Shown: positions 1 through 6,172 of the stretch, in pieces | Position numbering within the stretch: position 1 is the stretch's first letter | How the letters are laid out: every line of letters begins with the position of its first letter | Origin: Microbacterium sp. | Lineage (GTDB): Bacteria > Actinomycetota > Actinomycetes > Actinomycetales > Microbacteriaceae | Length of the DNA: 8,249 nt | Direction: 5' to 3' | Assembly: GCA_003248845.1 (NCBI GenBank) | Contig: QFPD01000072.1 | Span: forward strand, 1-8,249 | Program-made: the position numbers and the translations under genes | Notes under the pieces: generated by a model | Told to the model about the DNA's origin: nothing | The model's database searches: none | Seen by the model: the letters and a program-made list of their open reading frames with translations, nothing else

Positions 1-226
1 ACAGCGCCAGGGACAGCTCCCCGACCAGGGCCGGCAACAGGATGGCCGGGAACAGCAGGGCAGCGAAGGCCGGGGCCAGCAGCAGCGCAAAGCTGTTGAC
101 CAGATAGCACAGGCCGGCCAGTGCGATGAGCCACCCGAACACGCGCGGCAGCGCGCCGCTGCGGGCGATCAGCCAGCCTCGCAGCACGCAGGCGAAGCCG
201 AAGAAGATCAGCCCGATCGGGACGAT
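1..226 (-). other. DUF4386-like transmembrane segment fused in frame to the surface protein
   Basis: Residues 1361-1435 of the surface-protein frame read IVPIGLIFFGF, then RGWLIARSGALPR, GWLIALAGLCYLVNSF and, near the edge, ALVGELSLAL. From memory this follows the C-terminal half of DUF4386 membrane proteins: an FFG helix, then G.L..RSG.LPR, then a GLCYL..SF helix, then a GEL.L.LW helix. Only about three helices are present; the N-terminal helices of a full DUF4386 protein are absent and replaced by the Gly-Thr linker. This could be a real fusion that anchors the repeat protein in the membrane, a recent deletion between two neighbouring genes, or an assembly chimera. The DUF4386 assignment is by recall of the family pattern, not by search. 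Confidence 0.68.
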
Positions 227-3200
227 CCCCCCGGTGCCCGCGATCAGGTTGGCCCCTGCCGCGCCGTCCGTTGCGGTACCGGCCGTGCCCGTGCCCGTCC
301 CGTTGTTCCCGGTACCGGTGCCCGTGTCCGCCGGGTTGCGCACCGCGAGCGCGGCCGTGCCCACGCGTCCCGACTCACCCGTCGCCACCACGGTGTGCTC
401 ACCGAACTCCGCTGCCGCCGGCACCGTGATCTCGACGGTGAACCCACCCTCGTCATCCGCGGTGACCTTCGCCAGTTCGATCGGGTCGGAGTGCAGGTCG
501 AGGACGATCTGCTCACTCGGCACGAAGTGCGCACCGGTGACGGTGACCTTCTCACCCCGCAGAGCCTGCGAAACCGACAGCATCACCGACGCCGGAACGA
601 CACCCGCCTCCGCCGTGCGCGTGGCGGACTCGTACCCGGCACGCGTACCGGTCACCGAGACGCTGATCGTCGCACCGACGTCACCCGCGGTCGGGGTGAA
701 CGTCGCCTGGGTCGCCCCCTCGATCGCCGTCTCGCCCGAGAACCACTGGTACGCGAACTCGACCGGTTCCGGACCCCACGCACCCGGCGTGGCCGTCAAC
801 GGCGAACCGACCCCCAGCGTCCCACCGATCGTCGGCGAGCCCACCGTGAGGATGCCGGTGGCCACAGGCGCGGTCGACGCGGTCGACGCCGACGCGTTCT
901 CGTACCCGGGCTTGGATCCGGAGACCGAGACCGAGACGAGCCCGCCGAGGTGCGAGGCGTCCGGCGTGAATGTCTGCTGCACCGCCCCCTCAACCGGGGC
1001 GCCGTCGACCGACCATTGGTAGGTGAGGGTCACCGGTGCGGGCGACCAACTGCCCGCGTCCGCGGTCAACGACACACCGACCTGCGGCGTACCCGAGATC
1101 GTCGGCGTCACCGGCGTCAGATCGCCCTTCACCACCGGACCGACCTCGCCGGAGGTCACGGTCGCGGAGTTGTACCCCGGCTTCGCACCGCGCACCGTCA
1201 CCGATACCGACTTCCCCGCCGTCGACCCATCGAGCACGAACGAGGCACCGGAAGCACCTTCCACGGGTGCGCCGTCCACGAGCCACTGGTAAGAGAACGT
1301 CACCGGAAGAGGACCCCACGCGCCCGGGGTGACCGTGAGGGTCTCCCCGACCTTCGTCGTACCCCCGACCGACGGGGAACCAACCGTCAGATCCGGGAGC
1401 GGCGCAGCCGTGATCGGACCGACACCCGAGCTCGTCGCCGACGCAGGAACGAAGCCCGGCTTCGTACCCGTGACCTTCACGTTCAGGATCTTGCCGACCT
1501 CGTCAGCGCCCGACACGAACGTCGGCCCCGTCGCACCAACGATCGGCACATTGTTGGCGAGCCACTGATACGCGAGCGTGGCGTCCGCAGGAGTCCACGT
1601 TCCCGGCGACGCCGTGAGCGTCTGACCCGCAACCGTGCCGCCCGCGATCGTCGGCGTCCCCGCCGTGACCGCCGGCACCGGCACAACCGGGCCGACAGGC
1701 GCACTCGTCGCCTCAGCGCTCGTGTAGCCCGGGCGCGAGCCCGTCACCTTCACGCTGACGCTCTTGCCCAGCTGCGCCGCGGTCAGCGCCAGGGTGCTCG
1801 ACGTCGCACCCGAGATCGCCGCACCATCGGCAAGCCACTGATACGCGAGCTGAACCGGAGCAGGCGCCCACGTCCCCGGCTGCGCCGTCAACGTCTCCCC
1901 GACCTGCGGGGTACCCGTCACGGTGGGGGTACCCGCCGTGACGGTGGTGCTCGCGCACTCGGCGGACAGTGTCGCGTTGATCCCCGACTGGGTCGTGCCC
2001 GGGGTCGGCGTGAAGGTGTCGGCCGCGGCGAGCGAACCCGCACCGTTCCAGTACTGCGTGCAGTACCCGGGTGCGCTGAAGCCGACCGTGTAGGTTCCCG
2101 CGGGCAGAACACCGCCGGTATAGGCGGCTCCGACGTTGCTGAAGCTGTAATCACCCCATGCGGTCACCCGGCGGATGGCGTTCCATGACTCACCGTTCCA
2201 GCGGTACGCGGTCGCTGTGGCGCCCTTCGCGGGCGTGGAGACCGTTCCCGAGATCTCGATGCCGGTCGTGAAGTTGATGTCGATTCCCGAGGTGACCTCG
2301 CCAGCCTTGACCTCGACGAGGGTCGCCTCGGAAGACGACGCAGCGCCGTCGTAGAACTGCTCAGCGATGTAGTCGGCCCCGCTCCACGGTCGCGCCTCGA
2401 CCAGGTATCTACCGGGACCGAGCCCCGTGATCGAGAATGTACCGTCGGCAGAGGTCCCGTCCGAGCCCCCCGCGGTCGGGATGCCGTCGGCATCCACCCT
2501 CGTGACGATGCCGACATAGTAGCCGCCCGTCATCGGATGACCGTCTCGTAAGACCTTGCCGGTGATAGAACCTGCTCGGGCGAGCGTCACGTCAACACCG
2601 GACGTCGCCTGACCGCTCACGACGGCCACGCCCTCCCGCGACGTAGCGGCAAAGTCAGAATCATAGGGCGGCCAGAACGACAACCTCGCGCTTCCCGGCG
2701 TGACATTGTTCAGAGTGTAGGTGCCGTCGGCCGCCGTCAATGTCTGAGAGATCGGCCCCCACACTCCGCTCGAATCGGAGACACGAACGCCCTCGACGGG
2801 CGCGCCAGTGTCCTCGCGGGTCACGCGGCCACTGACCGAGCCGTACGCGTCGAGTGCGGCATCGAAGCCCTGGTATGTCTCCCCTGCGACGAGCGTGACG
2901 AGCTCGGCGCCGCTGTAATCGCGGACGTTCCTCCAGAACTCACCGGCGAGACCGCTGTCCGTCGGCGGGGAGAACTGCAGGCGCACTGCGCCGCTGCCCA
3001 GGCCGGTCAGGGTGTAGCGCCCATCGCTTCCCGTCTCGGCGCTGATCGACATCCCGCCCTCATGAGGAGCGGCGTACACTCGTACACCCTGAACCGGCGC
3101 GCCCGTGGCGGCGTTGGTGACCGTGCCGGAGATCGATGCCCCCGCGAGAAGCGCAGCGTCGATTCCGGTCACGGTCGCCCCTGCCGCAACCGTCACCACA

Positions 3201-4306
3201 TCCGGCCAGGACTGCGGCGCAAGCGTCGGCTCGGCGGAGCCGAACGGGCTGAACCGCACCGTCACATCGCCGACGATGCCGGAGATGGTGTAGCGACCGT
3301 CCGAGGTCGTCCGCGCGTAGCCGTAGACATCGCCGGACGCATTCACATCGACGTTCGCGACGGGAGCACCCGTCGCGGCGTTGGTAACGAGACCCGTGAT
3401 CGTACCGCCGGGCTGGAGCACGAAATCCCGAACTGTGCCGGAATCTCCCTCGGCGATGACCACATCACTGACGTTGGCCCTGACCAGGTTGGCGTCCGGC
3501 GGCGCGAAGAGGAACACCGAGTACGTTCCCCCCGGCAGGCCGGAGACCGTGTAGGTGCCGTCGGCTCCCGTCGTCGCGTAGCCATATCCGGACACACCGG
3601 ACACCGAGACGCTCACGTTCTCCACCGCAGCGCCCGTGTCGGAGCGCGTCACCGTGCCCGCCAGCGAGCCGGTCGCGGCCGCGACGGCCAGAGGCGCAAC
3701 TGCCGGGGCGGGCTCGACCGGTGCGCCCGAGGGGACCGACGGCCCCGCGGCTGCGGTGCCCGTCTCCGACGGCTCGGGCACAGGGGCGGCCGCGACATCC
3801 TCGCCTGCTCCGGAAGCGGACGGAGCAGGTACTGCGCCGTCGCCGGACGATCCCACGGGCGCGGGCACGACGGACGCACCGGAAGCAGTGGGCGCGAGGG
3901 CCGCATCGATACCGGTACGCACCTCACCGGCCGTGAGGGTGACGGCCTCAGCGGCCGCCAGCGACGCGGCGCTCGGCCAGAAGACAGGGTCGTATGTGGG
4001 AGCCGCGCTGACCGAGACACGGTACGCACCCGGGGCAAGGCCCTCGACCGTGTAGCCGCCCGCGGAGCCGGCGCGGGCGGTACCCGCTTCAGCTCCCTCG
4101 CCGTCGATCACGACGACCGAGGCATCCGCCACCGGAGCACCGGAAGCGGCATCAGTCACCGTTCCGGAGATCGAAGCGCTGGCGGGTGCGGAGCCGGAGG
4201 GGCCAGCGTCGGCGAGCGCGGCACCGGCGCCGGTGCCGACGAGGGCGATGCTGAGAACGAGGGCGATCGCCGCACGCACGGAGCGAGCGAGGCTCGTCGA
4301 GGTCAT
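1..4306 (-). CDS. Large exported multi-domain surface protein with a DUF4386-like membrane C-terminus (3' end outside window)
   Basis: Open frame of 1435 codons from ATG at 4306 to the left edge, with no stop. The start has GGGAGA four bases upstream. Residues 1-32 form a Sec signal peptide: basic start, hydrophobic core IALVLSIALVG and likely cleavage after AALA. Residues about 44-784 hold seven CNA-B/carboxypeptidase-regulatory-like beta domains, each beginning like SGTVT..(T/S)GAPV and carrying YT(V/I)(S/T)GL..G.Y. A Pro/Ala-rich linker (about 130-212) follows the first. Residues about 790-1240 are five Ig-type repeats with GETLTA.PG.W, YQW..(D/N)G and VTG..PGY. A further beta domain (about 1242-1322) and a Gly-Thr linker lead to hydrophobic helices from residue 1361. 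Such repeats usually serve as stalks or adhesion modules outside the cell; the ligand is unknown. The frame was checked at the YQW codons of all five Ig repeats and at Tyr codons in the beta domains. The only cysteines before the membrane part are C749 and C784. It is divergent from the carboxypeptidase gene, with which it appears to share regulation. Confidence 0.88.
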   Translation of the reverse strand, partial: MTSTSLARSVRAAIALVLSIALVGTGAGAALADAGPSGSAPASASISGTVTDAASGAPVADASVVVIDGEGAEAGTARAGSAGGYTVEGLAPGAYRVSVSAAPTYDPVFWPSAASLAAAEAVTLTAGEVRTGIDAALAPTASGASVVPAPVGSSGDGAVPAPSASGAGEDVAAAPVPEPSETGTAAAGPSVPSGAPVEPAPAVAPLAVAAATGSLAGTVTRSDTGAAVENVSVSVSGVSGYGYATTGADGTYTVSGLPGGTYSVFLFAPPDANLVRANVSDVVIAEGDSGTVRDFVLQPGGTITGLVTNAATGAPVANVDVNASGDVYGYARTTSDGRYTISGIVGDVTVRFSPFGSAEPTLAPQSWPDVVTVAAGATVTGIDAALLAGASISGTVTNAATGAPVQGVRVYAAPHEGGMSISAETGSDGRYTLTGLGSGAVRLQFSPPTDSGLAGEFWRNVRDYSGAELVTLVAGETYQGFDAALDAYGSVSGRVTREDTGAPVEGVRVSDSSGVWGPISQTLTAADGTYTLNNVTPGSARLSFWPPYDSDFAATSREGVAVVSGQATSGVDVTLARAGSITGKVLRDGHPMTGGYYVGIVTRVDADGIPTAGGSDGTSADGTFSITGLGPGRYLVEARPWSGADYIAEQFYDGAASSSEATLVEVKAGEVTSGIDINFTTGIEISGTVSTPAKGATATAYRWNGESWNAIRRVTAWGDYSFSNVGAAYTGGVLPAGTYTVGFSAPGYCTQYWNGAGSLAAADTFTPTPGTTQSGINATLSAECASTTVTAGTPTVTGTPQVGETLTAQPGTWAPAPVQLAYQWLADGAAISGATSSTLALTAAQLGKSVSVKVTGSRPGYTSAEATSAPVGPVVPVPAVTAGTPTIAGGTVAGQTLTASPGTWTPADATLAYQWLANNVPIVGATGPTFVSGADEVGKILNVKVTGTKPGFVPASATSSGVGPITAAPLPDLTVGSPSVGGTTKVGETLTVTPGAWGPLPVTFSYQWLVDGAPVEGASGASFVLDGSTAGKSVSVTVRGAKPGYNSATVTSGEVGPVVKGDLTPVTPTISGTPQVGVSLTADAGSWSPAPVTLTYQWSVDGAPVEGAVQQTFTPDASHLGGLVSVSVSGSKPGYENASASTASTAPVATGILTVGSPTIGGTLGVGSPLTATPGAWGPEPVEFAYQWFSGETAIEGATQATFTPTAGDVGATISVSVTGTRAGYESATRTAEAGVVPASVMLSVSQALRGEKVTVTGAHFVPSEQIVLDLHSDPIELAKVTADDEGGFTVEITVPAAAEFGEHTVVATGESGRVGTAALAVRNPADTGTGTGNNGTGTGTAGTATDGAAGANLIAGTGGIVPIGLIFFGFACVLRGWLIARSGALPRVFGWLIALAGLCYLVNSFALLLAPAFAALLFPAILLPALVGELSLAL
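586..1936 (-). repeat. Five tandem Ig-type repeats (about 91 codons each) inside the surface-protein gene
   Basis: Equivalent TPT/SPT residues fall at 793, 884, about 977, 1067 and 1158 of the protein, so the unit is 90-93 residues (about 273 bp). Each unit reads roughly TPT(V/I).GT..VG.(T/S)LTA.PG.W.P.PV..(A/T)YQW..DG..(I/V).GA....F......G..(V/I)SV.V.G...GY..A. The DNA has diverged between units, so these are old duplications. The type is common in actinobacterial exocellular proteins and gives an extended stalk of beta sandwiches. Confidence 0.85.
1955..4177 (-). repeat. Seven CNA-B/carboxypeptidase-regulatory-like domains inside the surface-protein gene
   Basis: Domain starts lie near residues 45, 214, 302, 391, 490, 580 and 684. 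Each runs 80-100 residues, from SGTVT..(T/S)GAPV through a Y(T/S)(V/I).(G/N)L turn to G..GI(D/N)..L. Domains 1, 4, 6 and 7 carry the aromatic-rich (F/Y)W or FY(D/N) stretch before an AA..VTLTAG-like strand. Domain 7 is the only one with two cysteines (C749, C784), which could form a disulfide. CNA-B-like folds are usually rigid stalk modules; I see nothing that fixes the ligand. Confidence 0.8.
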
Positions 4307-4310
4307 GATG

Positions 4311-4316
4311 TCTCCC
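4311..4316 (-). promoter_or_regulatory. Ribosome binding site of the surface-protein gene
   Basis: On the minus strand GGGAGA stands four bases before ATG at 4306. It supports that start, which also gives a clean signal peptide from the first residue. Confidence 0.6.
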
Positions 4317-4352
4317 ACTAGGAGGGCGTCGGACTTTTCGCGTCGCCTCGTC

Positions 4353-4366
4353 TTACGTGTACATGC
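4353..4366 (-). promoter_or_regulatory. Operator-like palindrome copy 1 (surface-protein promoter)
   Basis: The minus strand reads GCATGTACACGTAA. The first ten bases equal those of the copy at 4446-4459 read on the same strand, 11 of 14 overall. It lies across the predicted transcription start, a typical place for a repressor. Confidence 0.45.
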
Positions 4367-4369
4367 GCA

Positions 4370-4398
4370 TTTATACCTTCTTCTCAGCAAGTACACAA
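4370..4398 (-). promoter_or_regulatory. Promoter of the surface-protein gene
   Basis: On the minus strand, TTGTGT (4398-4393) is followed after 17 bases by TATAAA (4375-4370). The -10 matches the consensus at five of six bases and the -35 keeps TTG. Transcription would begin near 4363, giving a leader of about 57 nt. The predicted start lies inside a GCATGTACAC palindrome copy, and another partial copy covers the -35 box. Confidence 0.5.
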
Positions 4399-4400
4399 AG
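4387..4400 (+). promoter_or_regulatory. Weak operator-like copy 2 over the -35 box
   Basis: The plus strand reads GCAAGTACACAAAG, matching GCATGTACACATGC at 10 of 14 positions, including ten of the first eleven. It overlaps the -35 box of the minus-strand promoter. Without binding data it could be chance. Confidence 0.25.
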
Positions 4401-4436
4401 TGTGGCGGAAGGGATGGTCTTCGCAGGCAAACGGGA

Positions 4437-4473
4437 TTCAGCACAGCATGTGTACATGCCTATACTCAACCGC
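4437..4473 (+). promoter_or_regulatory. Promoter of the carboxypeptidase gene, giving a leaderless mRNA
   Basis: TATACT at 4461-4466 is a strong -10 match (five of six). Seven bases separate it from GTG at 4474, so the first transcribed base would be the start codon itself. The -35 is weak (TTCAGC at 4437-4442, spacing 18). No Shine-Dalgarno sequence precedes the GTG, which fits a leaderless message, common in Actinobacteria. Confidence 0.5.
4446..4459. promoter_or_regulatory. Operator-like palindrome copy 3, perfect 6-2-6 (dac promoter)
   Basis: GCATGTGTACATGC: arms GCATGT and ACATGC pair perfectly around a two-base centre. It fills the spacer of the dac promoter and ends one base before the -10 box, so a bound protein would exclude RNA polymerase. 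It is the best copy of the element in this window. Confidence 0.55.
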
Positions 4474-5370
4474 GTGAGCACTCCCACAGGGACCCTGCGG
4501 AAGCATCTGCGCGCCTCTCGTCCCCGTCACGCCGGTCGACGCGCGCTGATCGTGATCGGCGCCGTGCTCGCGCTGGCAGCGCTCGCCACCACCGCTGTCG
4601 TTGCGGCCCAGAAGTCACCACGAGAGTTCACCTGGCCCACCACTGGAGTCGCGGCGCTGTCCGTCGGCGACAACGTCAGCGTGTCGCCGGGCGCCGATCA
4701 GGAGCGCCCGATGGCATCGCTCGCCAAGCTGGTCACGGCGCTGGTCACCTTGGACCGCGTGCCGCTCGAGGCGGGAAGCGCAGGCCCGGTCCTCCAACTC
4801 ACCGATGACGACGCCGCGATCGTCGCGGAAGAAGGTTCTCAAGGCGGGCAGACGACGCCCGCCGCGGCGGGTGACGTCACGTCGATGCGCCAACTGCTCG
4901 CCGAGACACTGGTGGCGTCGAGCAACAACGCCGCACGAAGCCTCGTCCGCCACGTCTTCGGCGACGACGGGGCGTACGTCTTCGCGGCCCGGCGGTGGCT
5001 GGACGCCCACGGACTCCCGGACGTCGAGATCGCCGATGCGACCGGCCTTTCACCGATGACGAGAGGTTCCGCGCGCGACCTCCTCGCCATCGCTCGACTC
5101 GCGGACGCCTCGCCGATCATCCGGGAGCTGAGCGCTTCGCGCACGATCACGCTGTCCGACGGACGCGAGTTCCCATCGACGAACGAGCTGCTCGGGACCC
5201 TGGGCGTCGACGGCCTCAAGACCGGGCATACGGATGCCGCGGGCTACACGATCGCCTTCAGCGCCGACCGGGGGGCGCGCCGGGTCGTGGGCGTGTTGCT
5301 CGGGTCATCGTCGGAGGCGCAGCGCGGCACAGACGTCACACGCCTGCTGGCACAGGTCGCGAACGGCTGA
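4474..5370 (+). CDS. Membrane-anchored D-alanyl-D-alanine carboxypeptidase-like protein (peptidase S11, penicillin-binding)
   Basis: 298 residues from GTG. Proteins of this family remove the last D-Ala from peptidoglycan pentapeptides outside the membrane and so limit cross-linking. Residues 24-45 are one hydrophobic helix after a basic N-terminus (RRALIVIGAVLALAAL), an uncleaved anchor or signal. The three penicillin-binding motifs are present: SLAK (S82 nucleophile, K85), SSN (S149-N151) and KTG (K249-G251). The protein ends about 47 residues after KTG, so it lacks the C-terminal beta domain and amphipathic anchor of DacA-type enzymes; the N-terminal helix replaces it. In-frame starts upstream (ATG at 4456, ATG at 4357) would lie within the palindrome or beyond the promoter, so GTG at 4474 directly after the -10 is preferred. 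It is divergent from the surface-protein gene. A hydrolase or endopeptidase role cannot be excluded, because the sequence around SLAK is less conserved than in classical enzymes. Confidence 0.88.
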   Translation: MSTPTGTLRKHLRASRPRHAGRRALIVIGAVLALAALATTAVVAAQKSPREFTWPTTGVAALSVGDNVSVSPGADQERPMASLAKLVTALVTLDRVPLEAGSAGPVLQLTDDDAAIVAEEGSQGGQTTPAAAGDVTSMRQLLAETLVASSNNAARSLVRHVFGDDGAYVFAARRWLDAHGLPDVEIADATGLSPMTRGSARDLLAIARLADASPIIRELSASRTITLSDGREFPSTNELLGTLGVDGLKTGHTDAAGYTIAFSADRGARRVVGVLLGSSSEAQRGTDVTRLLAQVANG

Positions 5371-5378
5371 CGGGACAG

Positions 5379-5394
5379 ATGCCGGATACGGCAT
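5379..5394 (+). other. Short inverted repeat after the carboxypeptidase stop codon
   Basis: ATGCCGGATACGGCAT has six-base arms around GATA and begins eight bases after the stop. It could form a small hairpin, but no T-run follows, so it is at most a weak terminator. Its right arm overlaps the first half-site of the operator cluster. Confidence 0.3.
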
Positions 5395-5421
5395 GTAAAC
5401 ATGTGCATGTGAACGACATGT
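5391..5421. promoter_or_regulatory. Operator-like cluster upstream of the XRE regulator gene
   Basis: Four half-sites of type (G/A)CATGT occur in 31 bases, at 5391, 5399, 5405 and 5416. The first pair, GCATGTAAACATGT, matches the dac-promoter palindrome (minus-strand reading) at 12 of 14 positions. The second pair is GCATGT and ACATGT with a five-base gap. The cluster ends 18 bases before the regulator ATG, as expected for autoregulation. I could not place a convincing -10 box here. Confidence 0.48.
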
Positions 5422-5439
5422 CCGGTGCATCGTGGAACG

Positions 5440-5718
5440 ATGCCTTCCGAATCCGACGTCGCCTGGGACGAGTACGCCCGAGCGCTCGGCGTGAATCTCC
5501 TGCGGGCCCGCGCTCGGCGAAGCCTCTCTCAAGAGGCCGTCGCCCACGCAGCCGGCCTGTCGACGTTCACCTACCGGAAGCTCGAGAAGGGCGAGTCCAA
5601 CCCCGGTACGCCCGCCAATCCCCGGCTGCGCTCACTCACCTCGATCGCCGAGGTCCTCGGTGTCCCCCTCGCCGCGCTCCTGCCCGCCGACCCCACCGGG
5701 ATCGCACCGGGTCGCTGA
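5440..5718 (+). CDS. Small XRE-family helix-turn-helix transcriptional regulator
   Basis: 92 residues from ATG at 5440. An in-frame GTG at 5425 would add five residues, but neither start has a strong ribosome site; ATG is preceded by GGA at four bases. Residues about 16-82 are one Cro/C1-type HTH domain: LGVNLLRARA, helix 2 LSQEAVAHAAG, recognition helix about 42-49 (TFTYRKLE), then EKGESNPGT and IAEVLGVPLAALLP. There is no sensor domain, so it probably works as a plain DNA-binding dimer. The stretch W.EYA..LG...L..R and the PGTP.NPRL segment resemble a small regulator type I associate with Microbacteriaceae. A cluster of palindromic half-sites sits directly upstream, and related sites are in the two envelope promoters 1 kb away, making it the natural candidate ligand for them. 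Target control is inferred. Confidence 0.85.
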   Translation: MPSESDVAWDEYARALGVNLLRARARRSLSQEAVAHAAGLSTFTYRKLEKGESNPGTPANPRLRSLTSIAEVLGVPLAALLPADPTGIAPGR

Positions 5719-5845
5719 CGCCCACCGGTCTCACCGCCCCGGCTCGGACGCGCGACCTCCGTGTCGGAAGTCCCTGGTTCACTGACGGATGCGTGCCCGC
5801 ATCGCTACAACGAGTCGCCGTTCGGCGACCCACTGGGAGGCGCCG
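5719..5845 (+). other. Spacer between the XRE and DUF6907-like genes
   Basis: I see no gene, tRNA, hairpin with T-run or copy of the palindromic element here. The only signal is the ribosome site at its end. Confidence 0.4.
5835..5840 (+). promoter_or_regulatory. Ribosome binding site that sets the GTG start of the small DUF6907-like gene
   Basis: GGGAGG lies five bases before GTG at 5846. The upstream in-frame ATG at 5789 has no such site, so the shorter protein is preferred. Confidence 0.65.
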
Positions 5846-6157
5846 GTGACCATCTCGAACCATGCACGAGATCTTCCGTGGTGCACCACAGAGCACGGGC
5901 TCGTCGTCCACCCCGACGACGAGGACCACCGCAGCCACGGCATCCCCGCCGAGATCGAGGTGCGCGATGCGGGCGCGAGCGATGGTCGCAGCGCAGAGAT
6001 CGAAGTGGGCCTCCTGCGCCGATCATCGGATCGCGAGACATGGTTCGTGATCGAAGGTCAGGGCATCCACATCGAGCTGACACTCGAGAGCGCGCGACGC
6101 CTCGCCGAGGCCGTGTGCTCCAATTCGGAGCTACGCGACGCGCTCAGTACGCCGTGA
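5846..6157 (+). CDS. Small DUF6907-like protein of unknown function
   Basis: 103 residues from GTG, with a strong ribosome site. Visible features are an N-terminal PWCTTEH (W12, C13, H17) followed by an acidic, His-rich stretch (H22, H28, H31), then two beta-rich stretches (AEIEV, WFVIEGQGIHIEL) and a closing helix LTLESARRLAEAV. The order WC..H, strands and LTLE.AR.LA.A matches my memory of the actinobacterial DUF6907 family, whose function is unknown; the Cys/His residues could bind a metal, which is a guess. There is no signal peptide or membrane segment, so it is cytoplasmic. It follows the XRE gene by 127 bp on the same strand and may be cotranscribed or have its own promoter. It converges on pcrA, with only 15 bp between the two stop codons. 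Confidence 0.68.
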   Translation: MTISNHARDLPWCTTEHGLVVHPDDEDHRSHGIPAEIEVRDAGASDGRSAEIEVGLLRRSSDRETWFVIEGQGIHIELTLESARRLAEAVCSNSELRDALSTP

Positions 6158-6172
6158 TCTCCGCACCCGCGG

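Noticed and set aside
126..1022. Plus-strand open frame rich in Pro, Val and Thr
   Set aside because: Looks like a secreted low-complexity protein, but is the mirror frame of Ig repeats whose own frame has conserved YQW and PG.W positions. No ribosome site or signal peptide.
586..1936. CRISPR-like or other non-coding tandem repeat
   Set aside because: The unit is about 273 bp, in frame, divergent at DNA level and conserved at protein level, so it is a protein-domain repeat.
395..2188. Plus-strand open frame of 597 codons
   Set aside because: It is the complement of the Ig-repeat region. The product is extremely Arg-rich with no recognisable domain, while the opposite strand gives a regular repeat protein with a signal peptide. 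It is a GC-driven shadow.
3062..4321. Plus-strand open frame of 419 codons
   Set aside because: Antisense to the CNA-B-like domains and to the start of the surface-protein gene; composition is Gly/Arg-rich noise, and it ends across that gene's start codon.
4357..4473. N-terminal extension of the carboxypeptidase to ATG 4357
   Set aside because: It would translate through both promoters and the palindrome; the extension has no family resemblance and the signal-anchor topology fits better from GTG 4474.
5760..5835. Possible tRNA, because of a GGTTCACT stretch
   Set aside because: No acceptor stem, anticodon arm or D-arm can be paired around it.
6158..6172. Shared bidirectional terminator between the convergent stops
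   Set aside because: Only 15 bases, with no clear inverted repeat plus T-run on either strand.
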